From Agrobacterium larrymoorei (GTDB lineage Bacteria > Pseudomonadota > Alphaproteobacteria > Rhizobiales > Rhizobiaceae), in assembly GCF_005145045.1 (NCBI RefSeq), contig NZ_CP039691.1:1562001-1626000 (forward strand): DNA of 64,000 bases, written 5' to 3'. The notes below the pieces were generated by a model. That model searched no databases, was not told where the DNA came from, and saw nothing but the letters and a program-made list of their open reading frames with translations. The number at the start of each line of letters is the position of its first letter. Positions within the stretch are counted from its first letter, which is position 1. The translations under genes and the position numbers were made by a program. Below, in pieces: positions 26,516-35,492 of this stretch.

Positions 26516-27997
26516 ATGAGCACGCCCAATTCGCATTATCTCATCAATCCAGAAGCCATGGCCGAAATCGATGCCGCAACGGCAGAGAGCGGTATCGCCA
26601 TAACGTCGTTGATGGAGCAGGCGGGGCAGGCGGTGGCTGCCAGCGCTCTCAGGTATTTTCCTGATGCACTTCGCTTCATCGTTTTGTGCGGAACCGGCAA
26701 TAATGGCGGAGATGGTTTCGTGGCGGCGCGGGCGCTTTCAGAGGCGGGCGGTGAGGTCTCCGTTTACGTTCTGGGTGATGTAACGAAGTTGCGCGGCGCG
26801 GCAAGGTGGGCCTATGAGGGCTGGGCACGGAAGGTTCAGCCTCTAACTCATTACCGACCGCAGAAAGGCGATATCGTAATCGACGCGGTTTTCGGGGCTG
26901 GCCTTGCTCGCGATGTGCCGGAGGCACTGGCGGACGTCATCGAGGCAGTTGCTGCGGCAGACATTCCTGTCATCGCTGTCGATCTACCGTCCGGCGTATG
27001 TGCACGCAGAGGCGTCGTGCTGGGTGCCGCATTTAGGGCAGAGCGCACCGTGACTTTCGCCGCGAAAAAGCCGGGACATCTGTTGATGCCCGGACGCTCG
27101 CTGTGCGGAGAGCTTGAGATTTTCGACATCGGTATCCCGAAGCGCATCGTAGCGGCTCACGCGGGGGCAATTCGCGAAAATCATCCTGATCTATGGAAAG
27201 AATTCTTCAGTCGGCGGGATGAAGATACACACAAGTTCAAGCGTGGGCATCTCACCGTTTTTTCCGGACCTTCGCATGCCACGGGCGCTGCGCGCATGAC
27301 GGCTATGGCGGGCTTGCGGACTGGCGCAGGAATCGTTTCCATCGCCGCACCGCGGGAGGCCGTTTCCGTTCTGGCCGCAACGTTGACGGCAATCATGGTG
27401 TCACCTGTCGATGACCGGAATGCGCTGACAGACTGGCGCGAAGACAAACGGCACGAGACTTATGTGCTGGGGCCGGGGTTCGGTGATATGGAGAAAGCGC
27501 GTGAATTCGTGTCGCTTATTTCGGATAAGTCGCTTGTTCTCGATGCGGATGGCATCAGTGCCTTCAAACAAAATCCAGAAGACCTTTTCTCGCTTTTTGC
27601 GAAGGCGGATGCGTTTCGCATTCTCACCCCGCATGAAGGTGAGTTCGCCCGGCTGTTTCCCGATATTCACTCGGACAACAGTCTCAGCAAGATAGAAAAG
27701 GCGCAGGCCGCTGCGGCTTTGGCCCACGCCGTCATAATCTACAAGGGTGCCGATACGGTAATCGCCGCGCCGGATGGACGCGCCTACGTCAATACCAATG
27801 CTCCGTCCACATTGGCGACCGCTGGCTCCGGCGATGTACTGGCCGGAATTTGCGGCGGTTTTCTTGCGCAGCAGATCCCGGCTTTCGAGGCTGCCGCAGC
27901 GGCTGTTTGGCTGCATGGGGAAACTGCTCGGACACTCGGGGCAGGGCTCACCGCAGAAGATTTGGCATCGGCGGTCAGACCATTCGATTTCAGTTGA
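26516..27997 (+). CDS. nnr: Bifunctional NAD(P)H-hydrate epimerase / ADP-dependent dehydratase
   Basis: This enzyme repairs damaged NAD(P)HX. The 493-residue protein fuses an N-terminal YjeF_N epimerase domain (about 10-210; LCGTGNNGGDGFVAARAL and the AVDLPSGV segment) to a C-terminal ribokinase-like dehydratase (about 235-490; VLGPGFG, LTPHEGEF, and TATAGSGDVLAG-type ATP motif read here as LATAGSGDVLAG). The ATG at 26516 is chosen; a TTG start 12 codons upstream is also open. It is convergent with the GlxA-type regulator, with stops three bases apart. Confidence 0.94.
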   Translation: MSTPNSHYLINPEAMAEIDAATAESGIAITSLMEQAGQAVAASALRYFPDALRFIVLCGTGNNGGDGFVAARALSEAGGEVSVYVLGDVTKLRGAARWAYEGWARKVQPLTHYRPQKGDIVIDAVFGAGLARDVPEALADVIEAVAAADIPVIAVDLPSGVCARRGVVLGAAFRAERTVTFAAKKPGHLLMPGRSLCGELEIFDIGIPKRIVAAHAGAIRENHPDLWKEFFSRRDEDTHKFKRGHLTVFSGPSHATGAARMTAMAGLRTGAGIVSIAAPREAVSVLAATLTAIMVSPVDDRNALTDWREDKRHETYVLGPGFGDMEKAREFVSLISDKSLVLDADGISAFKQNPEDLFSLFAKADAFRILTPHEGEFARLFPDIHSDNSLSKIEKAQAAAALAHAVIIYKGADTVIAAPDGRAYVNTNAPSTLATAGSGDVLAGICGGFLAQQIPAFEAAAAAVWLHGETARTLGAGLTAEDLASAVRPFDFS

Positions 27998-28000
27998 TAA

Positions 28001-29038
28001 TTAGTGTGCCGCCTTGCCCTGGCTTGCCGCCAACATGCGTGAGGCGCTGATGACGAGTTTGCGTTCCGCGCGCTCCTGTTGCGGGGTGCGATTGTAAATC
28101 TCGCGATAACACTTGGAAAAATGCGAGGCGGAAACGAAACCGCATGCCACGGCAACTTCCACCACGGGCATGGCCGATTGCACCAGCAGGTGACGTGCGC
28201 GATCAAGCCGGATTTCCAGATAGTAACGCGCAGGCGAGCGCCCCATTTCCTGACGGAACAACCGCTCCACCTGACGGCGCGAAAGGTCGGCGCCCTCGGC
28301 AATATCCAGCAGCGACAGCGGCTCTGAAAGATTGCTCTCCATCAATTCGATAATGGACAGAACCTTGTCGTTCTGCACGCCAAGGCGAGCGCGAAGCGGC
28401 AGGCGCTGGCGGTCATGCGGGTTGCGCACGCGGTCCGTCAATTGCTGTTCGCAAACGCGGTTGACGAGGTTCTCACCGAAATCCTGACCGATGAGGTTCA
28501 GCATCATGTCCAGCGAAGCGGTTCCACCGGCGCAGGTGTAGATATTGCCATCCACCTCGTAGAGGTCCGCGTAAACTTCCACCTGCGGAAAGGCTTCCGA
28601 AAAGCCCGGCAGGTTTTCCCAGTGTATCGCACAGCGCTTGCCATTCAGCAGTCCTGCCTGGGCAAGCACATGTGCGCCCGTACAGAGGCTGCCCACGGCA
28701 ATGCCGCGATTATTGGCTTCACGCAGCCAGGCGTTCACCGACTTGTTGCCATATTGCTCGATATCGATGCCGGAACAGACCAGAACCATGTTCGGGCGGT
28801 TTTCGCCGCTGACGAATTTGCGCTCCTCTGCAAGCGATGTGTTGGCCTCCAGAGCAATTCCCGCTGAAGACGCTACCTTCATTCCGTCAGCGGAGGCCAG
28901 GCGCCATTCATAGGCATCATATCCCAGCATTCGGTTGGCGATACGCAAGGTTTCCACAGCCGCCGTGAAAGGCAGCATGGTGAACTGCGGAACCATAAAA
29001 AATACGATTGAGCGCTTCTTGGGAGGAGTTTTGCTCAT
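28001..29038 (-). CDS. GlxA-family AraC-type transcriptional regulator
   Basis: A 345-residue regulator with an N-terminal DJ-1/PfpI-like (class I glutamine amidotransferase-like) sensing domain (about 12-195; GSLCTGAHVLAQAGLLNGK nucleophile-elbow region) and a C-terminal AraC-type double helix-turn-helix (about 230-325; LSLLDIAEGADLSRRQVERLF and the VACGFVSASHFSKCYR signature). Members of this family regulate carnitine, choline-derivative or arginine metabolism; the target here cannot be deduced because no catabolic genes are adjacent. Confidence 0.93.
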   Translation of the reverse strand: MSKTPPKKRSIVFFMVPQFTMLPFTAAVETLRIANRMLGYDAYEWRLASADGMKVASSAGIALEANTSLAEERKFVSGENRPNMVLVCSGIDIEQYGNKSVNAWLREANNRGIAVGSLCTGAHVLAQAGLLNGKRCAIHWENLPGFSEAFPQVEVYADLYEVDGNIYTCAGGTASLDMMLNLIGQDFGENLVNRVCEQQLTDRVRNPHDRQRLPLRARLGVQNDKVLSIIELMESNLSEPLSLLDIAEGADLSRRQVERLFRQEMGRSPARYYLEIRLDRARHLLVQSAMPVVEVAVACGFVSASHFSKCYREIYNRTPQQERAERKLVISASRMLAASQGKAAH

Positions 29039-29403
29039 GATGACCATGCTCCATTGCGAAAACGCAATTCCTTGCTGGGAAATAAGCGTCTGTATATTCC
29101 ATTTGCGACGCTTCGCTCACAAATTACGACACCGCGATTGCGCCGTCAAAAAAAGTATCCGTGAACGCCTCTTGACAGAAATCAACGACGCGCTTCGTTA
29201 CCTTCAAAATCGGATATTTTGCATTTTATTAATATTGTTTTCAATTTTTCGGAGCAGCCTGTCAGCAATGTCGCCGAATTGCGCGTTCTGTTGAAAAGAT
29301 GGAACGGCGGACCGTCGAAGCCACCGCCGCACCATCCAGTGTCACAGCATCGGATAAGCAAAGTTTGCTTTTCTTACCGAAGCTTTAGAGCGGAGTATTG
29401 CGT
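29039..29403. other. AT-rich intergenic region between divergent regulators
   Basis: 365 bases upstream of both the GlxA-type regulator and the receiver-domain gene. The region is clearly AT-richer than its surroundings. No reading frame with a plausible ribosome-binding site was found. A GCGGAGT ribosome-binding site for the receiver gene lies at the right end. It should contain both promoters. Confidence 0.55.
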
Positions 29404-29829
29404 ATGCATGAAGCTGGCGTGACTGTGCTGGTTGTCGAAGACGAACCAATCATCCGATTGACCTTGGTGGATGCCCTGGAAGAAGAGGGGTACCACGTTC
29501 TCGAAGCGTCCAACGTGCTTGAAGCGGTGGGTATCATCGGCAAGAACGATGGCATCTCAGCCGTGGTAACCGACATCGATATGCCGGGCGGATTGTCAGG
29601 TCTCGACCTTGTCGAGATGCTGGACAAATCCCAACACCACATCGCACTTGTCGTCACCTCCGGGGGGCACGCGTCGGATACACTGAATTTGCCCTCGGAC
29701 TCCCGTTTCTTCAGCAAACCCTATCACTTCGAGGACATATTCTTCGCGCTGCGTGCATCGATTTGTGCGAAGGCCAAGCTTACCAAAAAGCGCCGTGGAT
29801 TTCGGTTTGCCGGGGCATCTGCGACGTAA
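29404..29829 (+). CDS. Receiver-domain-only response regulator
   Basis: A 141-residue protein with one REC domain and no output domain: acidic pair in LVVEDEPIIRLT, phosphoacceptor Asp57 in VVTDIDMPGG, the TSGG switch residue and the conserved lysine in FFSKPYHFED. The last 20 residues are basic. Such proteins act as phosphate shuttles, or on partner proteins such as HWE-family kinases, which are common in rhizobia; no kinase gene is adjacent. The ATG at 29404 has a correctly spaced GGAG; a TTG two codons upstream is too close to it. Confidence 0.92.
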   Translation: MHEAGVTVLVVEDEPIIRLTLVDALEEEGYHVLEASNVLEAVGIIGKNDGISAVVTDIDMPGGLSGLDLVEMLDKSQHHIALVVTSGGHASDTLNLPSDSRFFSKPYHFEDIFFALRASICAKAKLTKKRRGFRFAGASAT

Positions 29830-29837
29830 TCAAAAGA

Positions 29838-29866
29838 AAAAGCCGGAGACCAGCTCCGGCTTTCAT
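29838..29866. terminator. Bidirectional rho-independent terminator
   Basis: AAAAAGCCGGAG-ACCA-GCTCCGGCTTT lies between the convergent receiver-domain gene and glgX. Tracts of A and T on either side allow termination in both directions. Confidence 0.85.
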
Positions 29867-29888
29867 TATGCGATCAACTTCTCACCAA

Positions 29889-31964
29889 TCAGGCGGCGCG
29901 GAGCAATATCAGGCTTCGGCCTTCCATGGTGTAGTTCTGGGAGTTGGCGATCTGGTTGCCGCTGACGGTCGGGTCGGCTGTGGTCAGCTCGGTTGTCCAG
30001 CCATTTTCGACTTCCGGCAACTTGAACTCCACGTCACCCTCATGCGGGTTGAACAGGATGAGGACGTCCTTCCATTCCTCACCAGCGCCGTCGCCCTCAC
30101 GGGTCAGGCGCAAACCGAGCGACGTGCTGCCGGGATCGTTCCAATGTTCCGGCTTCTGTTCGCCGCCGCCCGGGTTCAGCCAGGTGACGTGCGTTCCATC
30201 GTGCCAGCTATCCCGACGCAGGATCGAGTGGTTCTGTCGAATCTCGATCAGGCGGCGGGTGAAGTCGCGCAGCGTTTCGGCGCTCTCCGGCAGGCCTTCC
30301 CAGTGTACCCAGCTTAGGTCGCTGTCCTGGCAATAGCCGTTATTATTGCCCATCTGGCTGCGGCCAAATTCGTCACCGGCAAGGATCATCGGCGTGCCGT
30401 GGGAAAGCAGCAGCGTAGCGAGGAAGTTGCGCTTCTGACGATCGCGAACGGCGTTGATACCTTCATCTTCCGTCGGGCCTTCGGCGCCGTAGTTGAAGCT
30501 GCGGTTGTCGCTGTGGCCGTCCTTGTTGTCTTCGCCGTTGGCCTCGTTGTGCTTGTCGTTATAGGAAACGAGGTCGTTCAGCGTGAAGCCATCATGGGCG
30601 GTGATGAAGTTGACGCTGGCCCAGGTCTTGCGGCCACGCAGATCATAGACATCGCCGGAGCCGAGAACGCGCGCGGCGAAATCGCCCGCAGTTCCGTCTT
30701 CGTCCTTCCAGTATTCGCGAACCGTGTCACGATACTTGTCGTTCCATTCTGCCCAGCCGGGCGGGAAGCCGCCGACCTGATAACCGCCGGGGCCGATATC
30801 CCATGGCTCGCCGACGAGTTTCAGACGAGACAGCACAGGATCCTGACCGACGGCATCGAAGAAGCCGCTGCGCTGGTCGAAGCCTTCCGGCTCGCGGCCC
30901 AGAATCGTGCCCAGATCGAAGCGGAAGCCATCGATATGCATGTCCTCTGCCCAGTAACGAAGAGAATCCGTCACCATCTGGAGAACGCGCGGATGCGACG
31001 TGTTGACCGTGTTACCCGTGCCGGTGTCGTTGATGTAATAACGCGGCTGGTCGGGCAGGGTGCGGTAATAGGAGAAGTTGTCGATACCCTTGAAGGATAG
31101 GGTCGGCCCAAGCTCGTTGCCTTCCGCCGTGTGGTTATAGACCACGTCCAGAATGACCTCGATGCCTGCGTCGTGGAAGCTGCGCACCATGTCGCGGAAG
31201 CCGGCCATGGCACGGGGGCCGTAATAGCGTGAAGCGGGAGCAAAGAAGCCGAGCGAGTTGTAGCCCCAGAAATTCTTCAGGCCCTTGTCCAGCAGGTGCG
31301 AGTCATCCGGGAAATAATGTGTCGGCAGCAGTTCGATGGAGGTAATGCCGAGGCTCTTGATGTAGCCGACGACATCCTTGTTGCCCAAGCCATCATAGGT
31401 GCCCTTCAGTTCTTCCGGCAGCGCAGGATGCAGCTTGGTGAAACCTTTGACGTGGGTCTCGTAGAAGATCGTTTTGGACCACGGAATATTCGGGCGCGCA
31501 TCTCCGCTCCAGTCATAATCCTTCGGGTCGATCACCCGGCATTTCGGCATCTTGGAAGCGCTGTCGCTATCATTGAAGGACAGGTCCTTTTCCTCGGCGT
31601 CCAGCGTGTAACCGAACTGCTCCTGCCCCCACTCGATGTCACCGACGATTTCGCGAGCGTAAGGATCGACAAGAAGCTTGTTTGGATTGAAGCGATGACC
31701 CTTCTCCGGATCGTATGGGCCGTGGACCCTGTAGCCGTATAGCGCGCCTGGCTTCAGGCCGGGAATATAGCCGTGCCAGATTTCATTGGTGAATTCGGGA
31801 AGGGTGATGCGCTCGATTTCGGTCTTGCCGGTCTCATCGAAAAGGCAAAGTTCAACCCTTTCGGCATGGGCGCTGAAGATTGCGAAATTGACGCCTTCGC
31901 CATCGAAATTGGCGCCCAAACGCTTGAAGTCGCCGGGCTGGATGCTGGAGCCAAACTGGGCCAT
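29889..31964 (-). CDS. glgX: Glycogen debranching enzyme GlgX
   Basis: A 691-residue GH13 isoamylase-type enzyme that hydrolyses alpha-1,6 branches in glycogen limit dextrin. An N-terminal CBM48 domain (about 10-110; GDFKRLGANFDGEGVNFAIFS) precedes the TIM barrel with the conserved regions VILDVVYNHT, GFRFDLGTILGRE and FITAHDGFTLND, and a C-terminal beta domain. The start MAQFGSSIQPGDF is chosen; an upstream extension is not family-like. No other glg gene is nearby, so it stands apart from any glycogen operon. A partial EcfG-type motif precedes it. Confidence 0.95.
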   Translation of the reverse strand: MAQFGSSIQPGDFKRLGANFDGEGVNFAIFSAHAERVELCLFDETGKTEIERITLPEFTNEIWHGYIPGLKPGALYGYRVHGPYDPEKGHRFNPNKLLVDPYAREIVGDIEWGQEQFGYTLDAEEKDLSFNDSDSASKMPKCRVIDPKDYDWSGDARPNIPWSKTIFYETHVKGFTKLHPALPEELKGTYDGLGNKDVVGYIKSLGITSIELLPTHYFPDDSHLLDKGLKNFWGYNSLGFFAPASRYYGPRAMAGFRDMVRSFHDAGIEVILDVVYNHTAEGNELGPTLSFKGIDNFSYYRTLPDQPRYYINDTGTGNTVNTSHPRVLQMVTDSLRYWAEDMHIDGFRFDLGTILGREPEGFDQRSGFFDAVGQDPVLSRLKLVGEPWDIGPGGYQVGGFPPGWAEWNDKYRDTVREYWKDEDGTAGDFAARVLGSGDVYDLRGRKTWASVNFITAHDGFTLNDLVSYNDKHNEANGEDNKDGHSDNRSFNYGAEGPTEDEGINAVRDRQKRNFLATLLLSHGTPMILAGDEFGRSQMGNNNGYCQDSDLSWVHWEGLPESAETLRDFTRRLIEIRQNHSILRRDSWHDGTHVTWLNPGGGEQKPEHWNDPGSTSLGLRLTREGDGAGEEWKDVLILFNPHEGDVEFKLPEVENGWTTELTTADPTVSGNQIANSQNYTMEGRSLILLRAA

Positions 31965-31995
31965 AGGTTTCCTCGTGCTGGAAGTGACCCCCTGA

Positions 31996-32021
31996 AACTG
32001 GCATGCTGCCCCGTTTGTTCC
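31996..32021 (-). promoter_or_regulatory. Possible EcfG-type promoter of glgX
   Basis: On the minus strand GGAAC (32021-32017), 17 bases, AGTT (31999-31996), 32 bases before the glgX ATG. It fits the relaxed GGAAC-N18/19-TT form described for Sinorhizobium RpoE2 but lacks the C and G of CGTT; a match of this quality is expected by chance a few times per window. Confidence 0.3.
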
Positions 32022-32086
32022 GCAGCGCAAAAAAATGGCTCGCAGAGAATATCTCGCGAGCCACTATTGTTCTGAAAGTTCAGCGC

Positions 32087-32302
32087 TTATTTGCGAACAG
32101 TGCGCATGCGCTTGTTGTCTGTCGTTGGCCATCCGATGTCCTTCAATGTGTCTGCGGGCAGGTTTTCAAGAACACGAAGGTTCTGTCTGCGACGCCATGA
32201 AGCGTAGAGATCGGTTCCGAGGCCCACGAGGCGCGAGAGCCAGCTTGATGAGTGGCGGCGAAGCGATGAGCCGCTTTCGCCGTGGTAGGTTATCATGGTC
32301 AT
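32087..32302 (-). CDS. DUF1127 domain small protein
   Basis: A 71-residue basic protein with the DUF1127 signature in its C-terminal half (LYASWRRRQNLRVLENLPAD followed by TLKDIGW). Short DUF1127 proteins in Agrobacterium and Rhodobacter influence phosphate metabolism and RNA turnover, so a role in RNA binding is plausible but not shown by the sequence. An AGGAG ribosome-binding site supports the first ATG. It is monocistronic, divergent from the LysR gene. Confidence 0.88.
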   Translation of the reverse strand: MTMITYHGESGSSLRRHSSSWLSRLVGLGTDLYASWRRRQNLRVLENLPADTLKDIGWPTTDNKRMRTVRK

Positions 32303-32539
32303 GACAATGCTCCTTATGATCTGTCATATTTAGACGCTATTGATATGCGCCTGAGTAAGTCATCAATCAATCGAATGTAATTTATGCCACCTATGACATT
32401 TTGTGGTGGGTTATCACGCTTCGATCGGTCGGTTGGAGACATGCATTTTCTCCATGACGAGAAGATTGCCGCGTTATTGACATTCAATCAAACGAAATGA
32501 TATCGATATATCGTTCAGAAAAATTGAAGGCTACCTGCC

Positions 32540-33442
32540 ATGACAGTTTCCTTTCGCCAGCCTCTGCCTCTGCTCGACAACGATATTCTGCGGACCTTCG
32601 TCGCGATTGCGGAAACAGGTAATTTCTCGACAGCAGCGGAAGTCGTCTTCCGCACGCCATCTGCGGTTTCCATGCAGATCAAGAAGCTTGAAGAGCAATT
32701 GAAGACGACGCTCTTTCTCAGGGATGCGCGTTCCGTGACGCTCACCGCTCATGGCGAAACGCTTCTCACCTATGCAAGGCGGATGATTGCGCTTTCCAAC
32801 GAAGCCGTTTCCCGCTTCGTCATGCCGGAGCTTTCAGGCGTCGTGCGCCTTGGCGCGCCGGAGGACATCGGCGAGCGTGGGCTTCTGCCGGGTATTCTGA
32901 AGCGCTTTGCCGAGGCGTTTCCGGCAATCATGGTGGATGTGACCATCGATTCCAGTTCTCAACTCTATAAGCGTATGGATGAGCAGCGGCTCGATCTCGC
33001 TCTCGTCAACTGTTCTGCGCATCCGCTGCGGGACACGGGCGAGGTGTTGATGCGCGAGCGGCTGGTCTGGGCTGGCGCAAAATGCGGCACGGCACATTTG
33101 CGCGATCCGCTGCCGATCTCGATCTGGGAGGATGGCTGCATCTGGCGCTCGGAAGCCATCAACTCTCTCGAGAAGAAGAACCGAAGCTATCGCGTCGCTT
33201 ATCTCAGCGGTCATACCATGGCCCAGAGAGCCGCTATCGAGGCCGATCTCGCCATTGCTCCGCTGCCGCGTTCCTACGTGCAGAACGACATGGTGATCCT
33301 TGGTGAAAAGGAAGGTCTGCCGGAGCTTGGCTGCTTCGATATTCGCCTCATCACCAGCGAGAAACCGTCGCGTCCCGTGCAGGCTGTCGCAGACAGCATA
33401 CGCAATGCTTTCCGCGATGTTGCCCAGCCGGTCGCTGCCTAA
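32540..33442 (+). CDS. LysR-family transcriptional regulator
   Basis: A 300-residue regulator with an N-terminal winged helix-turn-helix (about residues 10-70; LRTFVAIAETGNFSTAAEVV and VSMQIKKLEEQLKTTLF) and a C-terminal periplasmic-binding-like effector domain (about 95-290). It is divergent from the DUF1127 gene across 237 bases, which include TTGACATTCAATC and a TGATATCGATATATCG stretch that may be its operator or promoter. No adjacent pathway gene suggests an effector. Confidence 0.92.
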   Translation: MTVSFRQPLPLLDNDILRTFVAIAETGNFSTAAEVVFRTPSAVSMQIKKLEEQLKTTLFLRDARSVTLTAHGETLLTYARRMIALSNEAVSRFVMPELSGVVRLGAPEDIGERGLLPGILKRFAEAFPAIMVDVTIDSSSQLYKRMDEQRLDLALVNCSAHPLRDTGEVLMRERLVWAGAKCGTAHLRDPLPISIWEDGCIWRSEAINSLEKKNRSYRVAYLSGHTMAQRAAIEADLAIAPLPRSYVQNDMVILGEKEGLPELGCFDIRLITSEKPSRPVQAVADSIRNAFRDVAQPVAA

Positions 33443-33488
33443 AAATGCTGAGCCGGGTTCAACTGCTCACGTTTTTTTGAGACGACGT

Positions 33489-33513
33489 GGAACCAGGCTC
33501 AATTTCTTGCGTT
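33489..33513 (+). promoter_or_regulatory. EcfG-type (general stress sigma factor) promoter
   Basis: GGAAC (33489-33493), 16 bases, CGTT (33510-33513): an exact match to the EcfG/RpoE2 consensus with the same spacer as the site at 6256-6280. It lies 58 bases upstream of the entericidin-like gene in the correct orientation. Confidence 0.7.
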
Positions 33514-33570
33514 GTGCGGTTGTAATATCGGATCGTGTCTGCGCTCGCAGACTTAAGGGGAGTATCCAGC

Positions 33571-33732
33571 ATGACGACACGCGTTTTCGCAACCATCGCA
33601 GCAGTTCTGGTAACGGTTGTTAGCCTGAGTTCTTGCGGCAACACCATTCGCGGTGTGGGCCGCGATACGGCAAACGCCGTAAACGCCACCCAGGATGCAG
33701 GCCGAAGCGTAGATCGCGCCGCGCGTCGTTAA
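33571..33732 (+). CDS. Entericidin-like small lipoprotein
   Basis: A 53-residue lipoprotein. The signal MTTRVFATIAAVLVTVVSLSSC ends in a lipobox (LSSC), giving a mature peptide of about 31 residues with the entericidin pattern CGNTIRGVGRDTANAVNATQ and a basic end (DRAARR). Entericidins are membrane lipoproteins associated with stress or programmed lysis in enterobacteria. A GGGGAG ribosome-binding site precedes the ATG; an in-frame GTG or other start upstream would spoil the signal. An EcfG-type promoter upstream and a terminator downstream make it a single stress-type gene. Confidence 0.85.
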   Translation: MTTRVFATIAAVLVTVVSLSSCGNTIRGVGRDTANAVNATQDAGRSVDRAARR

Positions 33733-33753
33733 TCCGGGAAGCCTCAGAATATC

Positions 33754-33784
33754 AAAAGCCGACGAGCGATCGTCGGCTTTTTTG
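33754..33784. terminator. Bidirectional terminator between entericidin-like gene and parA
   Basis: AAAAGCCGACGA-GCGA-TCGTCGGCTTTTTTG stem-loop with T run on the plus strand and A run on the left, serving the convergent genes on both sides. Confidence 0.9.
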
Positions 33785-33796
33785 TTTGCGTGTTTC

Positions 33797-34513
33797 TTAT
33801 GCGGCTTTCTTGAGCGGCTTTGCAGCCTTCGGTGCCTTTGCCGCCGCAGCCTTTGTCGGGACGAGTTTGAGAACTTCCAGAGCCAATGCTTCCGCGTTCT
33901 CGCGCGCCTTATCCAGATTGCTGACGCGTTCCGGGTCCATTGTCTGCGGAGAACCGCCGGTTACGAACATGTCTCGATAGGCAGCGCGTTCGATCAGCGG
34001 CGTATCCAGCACGCGCACCATCTTCTCGGCCAGAAGCGTCTTCACCGCCTGCATGGAGCGGGTGGTGATGATGGGGCTGATGCGGGTGAGGATGACCGAG
34101 TGTGGAATGTGGATATCGCAACTATCCGCCAGATCCTTGAGAAGACCCAGAACCTGAGCGCCGCCGACAGCATCCATGGCGCAGCCCTGCACGGGCACGA
34201 AGACGTGGCTGGCAAAGCCGATGGCTTTCGCCAGAAGCGGCGAACGCCCGCCGGGAAGGTCGATCAGAATATAGCCGCCGCGCTTCTTCAAATCCTTGAT
34301 CTGACCGTCGAGGGTTTCGTCCGTCACGTCTGAGATGACGGACAGGTTTTTCTGCGCTTTTGCGAGGCCGTGCCAGCGCGACGCCCATTGCTGCGGATCG
34401 GCATCCAGCAGCGTGACCCTATGGCCCATGCGCGCCAGCTCGCTGGCGACGATGACGGCAGCCGTGGTTTTACCGGCGCCGCCCTTGGTGTTTGCAAACG
34501 TAATGATTGGCAT
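33797..34513 (-). CDS. Orphan ParA/MinD-family ATPase
   Basis: A 238-residue P-loop ATPase with the deviant Walker A motif KGGAGKTT (residues 10-17), the DADPQ switch segment and the LIDLPGG Walker B region. The C-terminal tail is unusual: about 22 residues rich in Lys and Ala (TKAAAAKAPKAAKPLKKAA), a likely nonspecific DNA- or membrane-binding tail. There is no parB partner beside it, so it is not the main chromosome or a plasmid partition system. The start MPIITFANT fits the family. Confidence 0.9.
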   Translation of the reverse strand: MPIITFANTKGGAGKTTAAVIVASELARMGHRVTLLDADPQQWASRWHGLAKAQKNLSVISDVTDETLDGQIKDLKKRGGYILIDLPGGRSPLLAKAIGFASHVFVPVQGCAMDAVGGAQVLGLLKDLADSCDIHIPHSVILTRISPIITTRSMQAVKTLLAEKMVRVLDTPLIERAAYRDMFVTGGSPQTMDPERVSNLDKARENAEALALEVLKLVPTKAAAAKAPKAAKPLKKAA

Positions 34514-34736
34514 TCTCTGAACCCCTGAGGTGTGTTCGAGCCTTATCATCGCCCGTGTTCGACACCCGCTTCATCATGGCGCGGATTTTTTGTTTGTTGT
34601 TTGTTATGTAAACGCGGAGGCCTCAAATCAGGCGCAAATTCCGCCTGAAACGCTCTGGGCCTTATTCTGGTCTGCCTGAATGCTTATCGCTTCTCACTAA
34701 TGAAACGATGATTCTGGGAATGCGCCAAGAGGGAAG

Positions 34737-35492
34737 ATGCGGAAGTTTGTAGGATATTTTCTGTCGCTGCTGTTTACTACGACCGCAAGTGGAGCGGAGC
34801 TGCCCTCCTACTGTCAGCAGTTGGAACATCAGGGTGGCAACTACACGGTTTGCAGTTTCGACCCGCATAAAAGCGAGATCAGGCTTTATCATCGCGACTA
34901 TATGACCGGGGAACCCTACGTCTCCTTCTCCGCGCTTTCATCGGCTTTGTGGCGTCAGCACCAGTTCATTGTCTTCGCCATGAATGGCGGCATGTATCAC
35001 CGCGATCTTTCGGCGGTCGGTCTTTACATCGAGAATGGTAACGAAACGACGTCGATCAGTACGAGTGGCGGCTGGGGCAATTTTCACATGCAGCCAAATG
35101 GCGTCTTCTTCATCGAAAAGGGTGGAGCGGGCGTTTTGGAAACCAGCGCCTATCTGAATGCCAACAAGAAGCCGGAGTTCGCGACGCAGTCCGGGCCGAT
35201 GCTGGTCGTCGATGGAAAACTGCATCCGCGCTTTCTGGCCGATAGCGACAGCTTCAAGCGCAGAAACGGGGTAGGCGTGTCACCGGATGGTGTCGTGCAT
35301 TTCGCGATATCCGAAAACCCGGTCCGCTTCTACGATTTCGCTACGCTTTTCCGCGACGCGCTTCATTCGCCGAATGCACTCTATCTGGACGGAACTATTT
35401 CCAGCGCCGATATCCCCGCCATGGGGCGACGGGACGACCTGTTCCCCATGGGACCGATCATCGCCGTCGTGGACCGTGTGCCCGATTTATAG
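34737..35492 (+). CDS. Exported phosphodiester glycosidase family protein (DUF2233)
   Basis: A 251-residue protein with a short signal peptide (about 1-19) and the DUF2233/NAGPA domain, recognised by FAMNGGMYHRD, NFHMQPNGVF, the QSGPMLVVDGK segment and NGVGVSPDG. Related proteins include the mammalian mannose-phosphate uncovering enzyme and bacterial exopolysaccharide-associated proteins, so a periplasmic or surface glycan substrate is inferred. Its end overlaps the convergent hypothetical gene by six bases. Confidence 0.88.
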   Translation: MRKFVGYFLSLLFTTTASGAELPSYCQQLEHQGGNYTVCSFDPHKSEIRLYHRDYMTGEPYVSFSALSSALWRQHQFIVFAMNGGMYHRDLSAVGLYIENGNETTSISTSGGWGNFHMQPNGVFFIEKGGAGVLETSAYLNANKKPEFATQSGPMLVVDGKLHPRFLADSDSFKRRNGVGVSPDGVVHFAISENPVRFYDFATLFRDALHSPNALYLDGTISSADIPAMGRRDDLFPMGPIIAVVDRVPDL

